Below, piece after piece: positions 5,927 through 10,984 of a stretch of 10,984 nucleotides of DNA. Every line of letters begins with the position of its first letter. The first letter of the stretch is position 1. Origin of the DNA: Pseudomonadota bacterium (GTDB taxonomy: Bacteria > Myxococcota > Myxococcia > Myxococcales > Anaeromyxobacteraceae); the NCBI GenBank assembly GCA_023428085.1, contig JAEYZK010000019.1, positions 1-10,984 of the forward strand, in the 5' to 3' direction. The notes below the pieces were generated by a model. The model had not been told where the DNA came from, did no database searches, and was given only the letters and a program-made list of their open reading frames with translations. The translations under genes were made by a program, and so were the position numbers.

Positions 5927-8563
5927 TCACCACCCCGCCCGATCGAAGCTCCCGGTGTGGCCGCGCGCCGCCGGGGCGGGCCCGCGCAGCCCGCGCCAGA
6001 TCGCGAGCGCCTCGGCCGCGTCGTAGGGCCGGTGCACGAAGTGGACGCGGAGCGCGCGGGCGCCCGCGTCGCGGAGCGCACGGAGCCGGGGCGCGAGGCT
6101 GAAGGGCGCGTCGTTCAGGGTGACGCTCCGGCAACGATCGTTGACGACCCGGACGCGGCCTCCGTGCGAGGACGTGAGCTCCAGCTCCTCGAACGTGCAG
6201 TCCGACGGCCCCGGGCAGGAGCCCCGGAGGGTCGCGTACGGGCACGACTCCGAGAGGAACAGGGGCGCGTCCTCGTACACGACCACCGCCGCGGCAGGAC
6301 CGAGCCGGCCGAGGAGCGCGGCGAGGTTCGCGCGGACGTCCTCGGGGGAGAGCGTCACCCGCCGGAGGCCCAGCGCGCGGAGCGCGGCCGCCGCCCCGCG
6401 GTTCACGCAGTACAGCGGCCAGTCGGAGGTGAGATCGAGCCCGTGCGGCGCCCCGGGGCGGAGGCCGAGCAGGGCCCAGGAGGCGGCGTTGGTGAGCTCC
6501 CAGCGATCGAAGCCGGCGCCGCGGAGCGCGGCGATGCGCGCGCGGACCGCCTTCTCCTCCCAGGCGCGCACGACGGCCGGGAGGGCGAGGCGGAGCTTCC
6601 CCCGCCCGCCCGCGCGCGCCGCGAGCGCCTCGAGCCGCGGGACGAGGTCGCGCACCGGCTCGCGCCCCAGATCGACGACCAGCTCCTCGGCCGCGGCCAG
6701 CTCCTCGGGCGGGAAGCCGTCGAGGGTGGCGAGCCGATCGGTCTTCAGGATCCAGGCGACCGCCTCTCCCGTGAACGAGCGCGCGGCCTCTTCCGTGAAC
6801 GAGCCCGAGCCCGCGCCCGGCCTCTCCCCATCCGCCCGCGCCCTCGATCCCGCCTCCCCAATCCACCCCTCCCCCAGGTCCCCCCTCCCCAGCTCCCCCT
6901 TCGCCGCCTCCACCCGCGCGGCCACGTCGGCGCGCACCGCGGCGTCGAGCCCCTCCGCCAGCGCCCGCCGGGCGTCGTTGAGCCGCGAGATGGGCACGAA
7001 GCGGCCCGCGGGATCGCGCCAGGCGAGCTCCGCGAGGGCGAAGCGCGTGTCGCCGAGCTTCTCCAGCGCCGCCCGCGCCGTGGCGACCATCTTGCCCGGG
7101 TCGCGCGCCGGGTCGAACCGGCCCGCGACCTCCGCCCCCGCGCGGACGGTCCTCCCGGGCGCCACCTCGGCGGTCGCCTCGAGCCGGACGCGCGCGGGCC
7201 CCACGTCGGCGGTCACGCGCATCGGGCGGCGCGCCCGGTGCGGGGCGAGGTTCGGCCGGTCGAGCCGGTACCGGAGCTTCACGCCCTGCGACGACGAGCA
7301 CGAGATCGCCGCTCCGGGCGGCAGCGTCGGGTACCCCTCCGGCAGCGGCACCTCGACCACGGCGCCCGCCGGGCTCTCGTAGACCTCGCCGCCCGCGCGC
7401 CCGTCCTTCACGACCCGCAGCGCCGCGATCCCGAACCCGAACGGCCGGTCGAGGCCGGGCACCTCGAGCAGCAGCCCGTCGTGGACCGCCAGCGGCCGCG
7501 CGCTCCGGAACCGGATCGCCGCCCTGCCGGCGCCCTTCACCACGGCCTCGACCGCGCCCACCGGCGTGCCGCGGTGGCCGACGCGATCGCGGTCGGCCCC
7601 GTCCTGGCTGCGGTGATCGTCGAGGAAGAGCGTGGTCCAGGGACGCGCGAAGGTGGCCTGGAGATCGGCCTCGCGCGCGGGGCGCTCCGCGGGCGGCAGC
7701 GTCCCGTCGAGCAGCCGCCGGTAGAAGTCCACGGCCGCCGCCACGTAGAGCGGCGCCTTCTTGCGCCCCTCGATCTTGAGGCAGGCCACCCCCGCCGCGC
7801 GGAGCGCGCCCACGTGGTCGGGCAGCGCCAGGTCCTTCATCGAGAAGGCGAAGCCGCCGCGCAGGCCCTCGGAGCAAGCGGCGCTCGTGGTCCGCTCCCC
7901 CTGCGCCGGTCGAAGGGCCCCGTTGAACGACGTCACCTCCCAGCGATCGCGGCACGGGTACGCGCACCGCCCCCGGTTCCCGCTCCGCCCGAGGAGGAGC
8001 GACGAGAACAGGCACAGGCCGCTGTACGCGTAGCAGAGCGCGCCGTGCAGGAACGTCTCGACCTCGACGCCGGGGACGGCCGCCGCCGCGCGGATCTCGG
8101 CCAGCGTCAGCTCGCGCGCCAGCGTCACGCGCGAGAAGCCCAGGTCGCGCAGCGTCTCGACGGCGCCGGCCGAGTGCGCGGCGAGCTGCGTGCTCGCGTG
8201 GAGCTCGAGCTCGGGGAAGTGGCGGCGCGCGACGCGGGCGACCCCGAGGTCCTGCACGATGACCGCGTCGGCCCCGAGCTCGGCGAGCGCGCCGAGCGTC
8301 TCGACCAGGCCGTAAAGCTCACCGTCGAGGACGAGCGTGTTCGCCGCGACGAAGCAGCGGCGCCGCGGCGTGAGCGAGCGGGCGTACCCGAGCAGCCGAT
8401 CGAGCTCGTCGAGGGTGAAGTTCTGGGCGTCGGCGCGGGCGGAGTACCGCTGGAGCCCGAGGTAGACGGCGTCGGCGCCGTACTGGAACGCCGCGAGCCC
8501 GGCCTCGAGGCCGCCGGCGGGGGCGAGGAGCTCGGGGGAGCGGGGCGGGCGGGGCTCAGGCAT
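5927..8563 (-). CDS. Peptidase U32 / DUF3656 protein, RlhA-like
   Basis: This 878-residue protein is a U32 family member. Characterised relatives are iron-sulfur enzymes that hydroxylate nucleosides using prephenate; RlhA makes 5-hydroxycytidine in 23S rRNA. ELLAPAGGLEAGLAAFQYGADAVYLG at 11-36 starts the TIM barrel. The U32 signature ETFLHGALCYAYSGLCLFS is at 169-187, and the Cys set C177, C184, C200 and C204 (GNRGRCAYPCR) would hold the cluster. FSMKDLAL at 240-247 and CLKIEGRKKAPLYV at 261-274 also match RlhA. A DUF3656 region covers roughly 320-550. A second half (about 600-878) includes a Cys-containing CPYATLRGSCPGPSDC at 774-789. RlhA of E. coli is about 650 residues, so this is a long form. 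Two odd insertions occur: residues about 213-235 and a Gly-rich linker at about 555-600. The ATG at 8563 overlaps the lspA end by 8 nt (ATGCCTGA) and has no clear ribosome site, so reinitiation coupled to lspA is likely. Confidence 0.9.
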   Translation of the reverse strand: MPEPRPPRSPELLAPAGGLEAGLAAFQYGADAVYLGLQRYSARADAQNFTLDELDRLLGYARSLTPRRRCFVAANTLVLDGELYGLVETLGALAELGADAVIVQDLGVARVARRHFPELELHASTQLAAHSAGAVETLRDLGFSRVTLARELTLAEIRAAAAVPGVEVETFLHGALCYAYSGLCLFSSLLLGRSGNRGRCAYPCRDRWEVTSFNGALRPAQGERTTSAACSEGLRGGFAFSMKDLALPDHVGALRAAGVACLKIEGRKKAPLYVAAAVDFYRRLLDGTLPPAERPAREADLQATFARPWTTLFLDDHRSQDGADRDRVGHRGTPVGAVEAVVKGAGRAAIRFRSARPLAVHDGLLLEVPGLDRPFGFGIAALRVVKDGRAGGEVYESPAGAVVEVPLPEGYPTLPPGAAISCSSSQGVKLRYRLDRPNLAPHRARRPMRVTADVGPARVRLEATAEVAPGRTVRAGAEVAGRFDPARDPGKMVATARAALEKLGDTRFALAELAWRDPAGRFVPISRLNDARRALAEGLDAAVRADVAARVEAAKGELGRGDLGEGWIGEAGSRARADGERPGAGSGSFTEEAARSFTGEAVAWILKTDRLATLDGFPPEELAAAEELVVDLGREPVRDLVPRLEALAARAGGRGKLRLALPAVVRAWEEKAVRARIAALRGAGFDRWELTNAASWALLGLRPGAPHGLDLTSDWPLYCVNRGAAAALRALGLRRVTLSPEDVRANLAALLGRLGPAAAVVVYEDAPLFLSESCPYATLRGSCPGPSDCTFEELELTSSHGGRVRVVNDRCRSVTLNDAPFSLAPRLRALRDAGARALRVHFVHRPYDAAEALAIWRGLRGPAPAARGHTGSFDRAGW
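6763..6804 (-). repeat. 24-bp tandem duplication in the U32 gene linker
   Basis: An 18-nt stretch (cctctcccgtgaacgagc) recurs 24 nt later with one change (cctcttccgtgaacgagc). In protein it gives the two related segments SFTEEAAR and SFTGEAVA at about residues 588-603. The period is a multiple of three, so the frame is kept. It sits beside the C-run at 6866-6899 within the low-complexity linker. Confidence 0.85.
6866..6899 (-). other. Five G-runs on the coding strand, possible G-quadruplex
   Basis: The plus strand has five C-runs of 4, 5, 6, 4 and 5 bases separated by 1-4 nt, so the minus (coding) strand and its mRNA carry five matching G-runs. This satisfies the usual G3+N1-7 rule for an intramolecular G-quadruplex. 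It encodes the Gly-rich linker GELGRGDLGEG at 556-566 of the U32 protein. The formation of a quadruplex is inferred from the pattern only. Confidence 0.6.
7892..7918 (-). repeat. Short dispersed-repeat-like sequence inside the U32 gene
   Basis: These 27 nt read CCGCTCCCCCTG, CGCCGGT, CGAAGGGC in order on the plus strand. I align them without gaps at 22 of 27 positions to a short repeat I recall as widespread in many bacterial genomes (ccgttcgccctg, agcttgt, cgaagggc). In the protein they give LRPAQGER, residues 217-224, a typical translation of this repeat. The match is from memory and needs a search for other copies in the same genome. Confidence 0.55.
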
Positions 8564-9080
8564 CGGGCGGAGGGGGCGCGGCCGGCGGAGGGGCGCGCCG
8601 GGCGGGCCACAGCAGGAGCACCGCGCCGCCCACGATCGCCAGATCCGCCACGTTGAAGACGCCGGTGCGGAGGGGCCCGATCCCGAGGTTCAGGAAGTCG
8701 GTCACGAACCCGTTCGCCGCGATCCGGTCCCACAGGTTCCCGAGGCCTCCGCCCGCGACGAGCGCCGCGCCGAGCGCGACGGGGCGGGCGCCCGGGCGGA
8801 CGAGCGCCACCCAGGCCGTGCCCAGGACGAGCGCGAGCACGCCCCACGTGAGGACGACGCCGCGGATGCGCGGCGGGAGCGTGGCGCCCAGCGAGAGGAA
8901 CGCGCCGGGGTTCTGCACGAGCTCCAGCCGGAGCAGGTCGCCGAGGTAGGAGCTCCGCCGGTTCGGCTCGAGCAGCGCGCGGGCCGTCGTCTTCGAGAGC
9001 TGGTCGAGGGCCACGGTGGCCGCGATGACGAGCAGCGCCTGGAGCCGGGCGCGGGCCAGGGAGGGAGCGGAGGAGGTCAT
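8556..9080 (-). CDS. lspA: Lipoprotein signal peptidase II
   Basis: This 174-residue inner-membrane aspartyl protease removes signal peptides from prolipoproteins after diacylglyceryl transfer to the lipobox Cys. Family motifs are in order: DQLSK at 26-30 at the end of the first membrane segment, NPGAFLSLG at 57-65, GGLGNLWDRI at 111-120, VTDF at 126-129 and FNVADLAI at 142-149. The catalytic pair by family comparison is Asp128 and Asp146. Four membrane segments are visible (about 11-27, 71-92, 99-114, 143-160). A Pro/Ala-rich cytoplasmic tail ends the chain (APPPAAPPPPDA). NPGAFLSLG departs from the more usual NxGAAF form, so this is a divergent member and perhaps a second copy in the genome. 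The ATG at 9080 follows the yjjB stop with no base between them (TGAATG), and the gene end overlaps the U32 gene by 8 nt. lspA more often sits next to ileS. Confidence 0.95.
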   Translation of the reverse strand: MTSSAPSLARARLQALLVIAATVALDQLSKTTARALLEPNRRSSYLGDLLRLELVQNPGAFLSLGATLPPRIRGVVLTWGVLALVLGTAWVALVRPGARPVALGAALVAGGGLGNLWDRIAANGFVTDFLNLGIGPLRTGVFNVADLAIVGGAVLLLWPARRAPPPAAPPPPDA

Positions 9081-9545
9081 TCACACCACCGGGCGCCGCC
9101 GGAACACGAAGAGGCCCGGCACCGCCAGGCCGACCGCCAGGGCGGCGACGACGAACGTCGCGTCGAGCCCCTGCTCGAGCGCGGTCGTGAGGAGGTCGTT
9201 CGTGACGCCGGAGCGCTCCATCTGCCAGAGCGCGAGCATCGTCTGGTACATCGCGACGCCGGGGACCATCGGGATCACCGCCGCGACCGTGAACACCTTG
9301 GGGTGCGCCCGGAGCCGCTGCGCGGCCCAGACGCCGAGCCAGCTCACCGCGGCGGCGGCGATGAGCGTCGCCCACGCCGCGGGCAGGCCCGCCTCGGTGA
9401 GCAGGAACCGGAGCCCCCGCCCCAGCGCGCCGCCGAGGGCGCACCACGCCAGGACGCGGACCGGGACGTTGAACGCCATGCCGAAGCCGACCGCCGGGAT
9501 GGCCGCGAGCGCGGCGGTGTGGAGGAAGCCGAGCAGCGTGCTCAC
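9081..9545 (-). CDS. yjjB: YjjB-like small subunit of a ThrE-type organic acid exporter
   Basis: This 154-residue membrane protein matches E. coli YjjB (157 residues), which with YjjP exports succinate under anaerobic conditions; more widely the family is ThrE_2/DUF3815, the second half of the ThrE threonine/serine exporter fold. Shared hallmarks are LAAIPAVGFGMAFNVPVR at 13-30, WCALGGALGRGLR at 34-46, HPKVFTVAAVIPMVPG at 81-96 and the end GLAVPGLFVFRRRP at 139-152. About five membrane segments are visible (about 7-25, 30-42, 56-72, 84-106, 129-148). The GTG at 9545 is preferred because it overlaps the yjjP stop as GTGA and because the family starts here; longer readings in this frame extend into antisense-like Arg-rich sequence. 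Coupled translation with yjjP fits a fixed-ratio complex. Which acid or amino acid is carried cannot be told from sequence. Confidence 0.93.
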   Translation of the reverse strand: MSTLLGFLHTAALAAIPAVGFGMAFNVPVRVLAWCALGGALGRGLRFLLTEAGLPAAWATLIAAAAVSWLGVWAAQRLRAHPKVFTVAAVIPMVPGVAMYQTMLALWQMERSGVTNDLLTTALEQGLDATFVVAALAVGLAVPGLFVFRRRPVV

Positions 9546-10366
9546 GGCAGCCCCCACCGGCTCCGGAGCGCCATCGAGAGCAGGATCCCCGCCGCCGCGG
9601 CCGCCGCGAGCAGCGTGGCGTACGCGAGCCGCGACAGGCCGATGCTCGTGTACCCCTTCACCATGTCGGACACGCCGTTGATGAGCGGGAAGCCCGGGAC
9701 GAGGAAGAGCACGCACGAGGCGAGCACGGGGCTCGGGGTCGCGCTCCCGGGCCAGGCGTGCCACCCGCCGAGCCGGAGCGGCGCCGCGAGCAGGCCGGCG
9801 AGCGAGCTCGCGGCGAAGGCCGCGAAGAAGAAGGTCACGACCGGGCTGAAGTGGAGCCGCGCCAGCCGGAGGCGCGCGTACATCGCGACCGCGCTCGCCG
9901 CGAGCACCGCGGCGCAGCCGGGGAGGTCGGCGCGCGCGAGCCGCGCGAACGCTGCGCAGGAGAGGCCGATCGCGAGCGCCAGGATCCAGCGCGCGTAGGG
10001 GGGCGGCACGGCGGCGGCGAGCCGGGCCCGGTACCCGGCGACGTCGAGCGCGCCCGCCTCCACGTCCAGCACCGCCCGCTGCACCTGCGTGACCGCGTTC
10101 ATGTTGATGCCGCGGTCCTCGACGCGGCGGACGGTGGTCACGGAGCGGTTGCCGCAGAGCGTGGCGAGGACGATCGAGTTGGCGAAGATGCCGGCCTCGA
10201 CGCGGTCCACCCCGAGCGCGATCCCGAGCCGCCGCATCAGCGTCTCGATGAGGGCGCTCTCGGCCCCGTGCTGCATGAGGACGAGGCCCGTGGACACGCA
10301 CAGGCGCGTGATCTCCTGCTGCTCCGCCTCGGCGGGCGGGGGCGTGGGCGTGCCGGGCGGGGACAC
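9542..10366 (-). CDS. yjjP: YjjP-like large subunit of a ThrE-type organic acid exporter
   Basis: This 274-residue protein is the partner of YjjB and corresponds to E. coli YjjP (256 residues; ThrE/DUF1212 family). EQQEITRLCVSTGLVLMQHG begins at residue 15, then ESALIETLMRRLGIALG, EDRGINMNAVTQVQ (about 83-96), YARWILALAIGLSCAAFARL, and VLFLVPGFPLINGVSDMVKG (about 224-243). The first ~120 residues are a cytoplasmic domain, followed by about five membrane segments, as in the family. The start is less certain: GTG at 10366 gives a 14-residue Pro-rich lead and fits the E. coli length. A TTG at 10402 is also in frame, with GGAGG 12 nt before it. The GTG has no ribosome site, but a promoter-like pair sits right in front of it. 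It ends in a 4-nt GTGA overlap with yjjB. The 83-bp spacer to the DUF2007 gene holds a 10-nt palindrome (GGTCGCGACC, 10426-10435) of unknown meaning. Confidence 0.92.
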   Translation of the reverse strand: MSPPGTPTPPPAEAEQQEITRLCVSTGLVLMQHGAESALIETLMRRLGIALGVDRVEAGIFANSIVLATLCGNRSVTTVRRVEDRGINMNAVTQVQRAVLDVEAGALDVAGYRARLAAAVPPPYARWILALAIGLSCAAFARLARADLPGCAAVLAASAVAMYARLRLARLHFSPVVTFFFAAFAASSLAGLLAAPLRLGGWHAWPGSATPSPVLASCVLFLVPGFPLINGVSDMVKGYTSIGLSRLAYATLLAAAAAAGILLSMALRSRWGLP

Positions 10367-10373
10367 GGGGCGG

Positions 10374-10402
10374 AACGTAGCCGCCTCGCGCGCCCCTGGC
10401 AA
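10374..10402 (-). promoter_or_regulatory. Possible sigma70-type promoter giving a leaderless yjjP message
   Basis: On the minus strand TTGCCA (10402-10397, five of six to TTGACA) is followed after exactly 17 nt by TACGTT (10379-10374, three of six to TATAAT). Seven nt later comes the proposed yjjP GTG. That spacing would place transcription start at or next to the start codon, fitting the lack of a ribosome site. The -10 match is weak, so this is a candidate only. Confidence 0.35.
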
Positions 10403-10449
10403 CGCGGCATGACACCTCCGCGGTCGGTCGCGACCCCGGTCCGGCGCCC

Positions 10450-10839
10450 TCAGAGCCGGGCGACGAAGACCGCCGCGGTCGCGGCGACCACGCCGGCGAT
10501 CACGAGGAGCGGGTAGAGCGGCGCTGCGAGGCGTCCGCCCCCGGGGTGGAGGTCGCCCGGAGCGCGCGCGCCCGCCCGCTCCCGCCCCGCGAGCTCGAGC
10601 TCCCCGGTGGGCTCCGCGCGGAAGATGCCGCTCGCCCCGATGAGCTCGCGGGCGCGCGCGGCGTCGGCGGTCCGCACGAGCAGCTTCGCGCCGCCCCCGG
10701 CGCCCGGGATGAGGGCGCCGAGCGGCGCGCTCACCGCGCCCTCGAACCACGCGTCCACGCCGGCCGACGAGAGGAGCTCCGTCAGCATCTCGGCCTCCTC
10801 CACCCGGAGGAAGCCGGCAACGACCTCCGCGTCGCGCAT
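10450..10839 (-). CDS. DUF2007 protein with C-terminal membrane anchor
   Basis: This 129-residue protein carries the DUF2007 domain (a small GlnB-like fold of unknown function, described as a putative signal-transducing protein) at about residues 5-67. Its typical pattern is VVAGFLRVEEAEMLTELLSS at 6-25, then AGVDAWFEG, a Gly-rich loop GALIPGAGGG at 41-50, and KLLVRTADAARARELI at 52-67. A variable linker follows. The chain ends in one membrane segment at about 108-126 (PLYPLLVIAGVVAATAAVF), so it is probably a tail-anchored protein with its domain in the cytoplasm. I chose the ATG at 10839 because the domain starts right after it; an upstream frame opening at 10890 adds 17 residues without family likeness. 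The start has no ribosome site; the bases before it, TTCCTCC, are the complement of one. It lies on the same strand 83 bp before yjjP and may or may not share a transcript. Confidence 0.82.
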   Translation of the reverse strand: MRDAEVVAGFLRVEEAEMLTELLSSAGVDAWFEGAVSAPLGALIPGAGGGAKLLVRTADAARARELIGASGIFRAEPTGELELAGRERAGARAPGDLHPGGGRLAAPLYPLLVIAGVVAATAAVFVARL

Positions 10840-10846
10840 GGAGGAA

Positions 10847-10875
10847 GCGTTACACGGCCGCGCGACCCGCGGCAA
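10847..10875 (-). promoter_or_regulatory. Possible promoter directly before the DUF2007 gene
   Basis: TTGCCG (10875-10870) is followed after 17 nt by TAACGC (10852-10847) and then, 7 nt later, by the ATG. A different -10 reading, TGTAAC at 10854-10849 with a 15-nt spacer, matches TATAAT better (four of six). Either reading leaves little or no 5' leader. The geometry equals that of the candidate before yjjP, but each site alone is weak. Confidence 0.28.
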
Positions 10876-10964
10876 CAGGTTCGGCCACACCTCGGGCGCG
10901 GGCTGGGCGCGTGGGCTCGCTACCGAACACGCCCGCCGACGAACTGGTGGCGGCGGGGTGGGGG

Positions 10965-10983
10965 CCCCGCGCGAAGCGCGGGG
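10965..10983. terminator. Strong hairpin at the right edge, possible terminator
   Basis: CCCCGCGC (10965-10972) and GCGCGGGG (10976-10983) pair perfectly around a GAA loop; the GCGAAGC core is known as an exceptionally stable mini-hairpin. GGGG at 10961-10964 suggests the stem continues past the window end. It could end a transcript coming from a gene to the right, or one on the plus strand. No T-run can be judged because the sequence stops here. I see no gene in 10876-10960. Confidence 0.45.
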
Positions 10984-10984
10984 G

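Noticed and set aside
5957..8656. Plus-strand open frame of 899 codons opposite the U32 gene
   Set aside because: It mirrors the U32 gene and lspA end almost exactly and shows Arg/Glu-rich low-complexity protein. The minus-strand frame has clear family motifs.
10300..10410. ATG at 10410 with GGAGG 4 nt upstream, as a start for a separate small protein
   Set aside because: The spacing is good, but the frame gives only Arg/Pro/Ser-rich sequence overlapping yjjP in another frame. I see no sign of selection on it.
9546..10415. Longer yjjB reading starting at the GTG at 10415, fused in one frame
   Set aside because: The added 290 residues are out-of-frame Arg/Pro-rich translation of yjjP. Only the part from 9545 matches the family.
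10876..10960. Possible tRNA or short coding region at the right end
   Set aside because: No cloverleaf arms or family-like peptide could be found; only the edge hairpin is supported.

Overview
The window is about 11 kb of very GC-rich DNA in which every gene I can support lies on the minus strand, so transcription runs from high to low coordinates. The strong G/C bias at third codon positions, the type VI secretion spike gene and the protein families together suggest a soil-type deltaproteobacterium (Myxococcota), with Anaeromyxobacter as the best guess. That assignment is an inference from composition and gene content; no marker gene is present.

Right to middle (10839 down to 3980): a small tail-anchored DUF2007 protein is followed by a tight run made of yjjP and yjjB (two-component ThrE-type exporter, succinate exporter in E. 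coli), lspA (lipoprotein signal peptidase II), and a large U32 peptidase/DUF3656 protein related to the 23S rRNA hydroxylase RlhA. yjjP and yjjB overlap by 4 nt, the yjjB stop abuts the lspA ATG, and lspA overlaps the U32 gene by 8 nt, so these four are very probably one translationally coupled transcript. After a short gap comes an LtaS-type membrane phosphoglycerol transferase (sulfatase fold) with all recognisable catalytic residues. A hairpin follows it.

Middle to left (3831 down to 1): an NmrA-type NAD(P)-binding protein stands alone between two spacers of roughly 150 bp. Then comes a full-length vgrG, the spike of a type VI secretion system, whose C-terminal needle carries six near-identical 16-residue repeats. 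Immediately after it a gene of unknown function begins at a TTG with a good ribosome binding site and runs off the left edge. It is a candidate accessory or cargo protein of this VgrG, though nothing in its sequence proves that.

Most unusual points: the 16-residue repeat array at the VgrG tip; the unidentified gene behind vgrG; a short dispersed-repeat-like sequence inserted in frame in the U32 protein, plus a second low-complexity G-run linker in the same gene; a 20-nt perfect palindrome ahead of vgrG; and possible leaderless promoters of matching geometry ahead of the DUF2007 and yjjP genes. I see no tRNA, rRNA, CRISPR array, insertion sequence or clear prophage element. The very long plus-strand open frames are antisense shadows caused by the high GC content.
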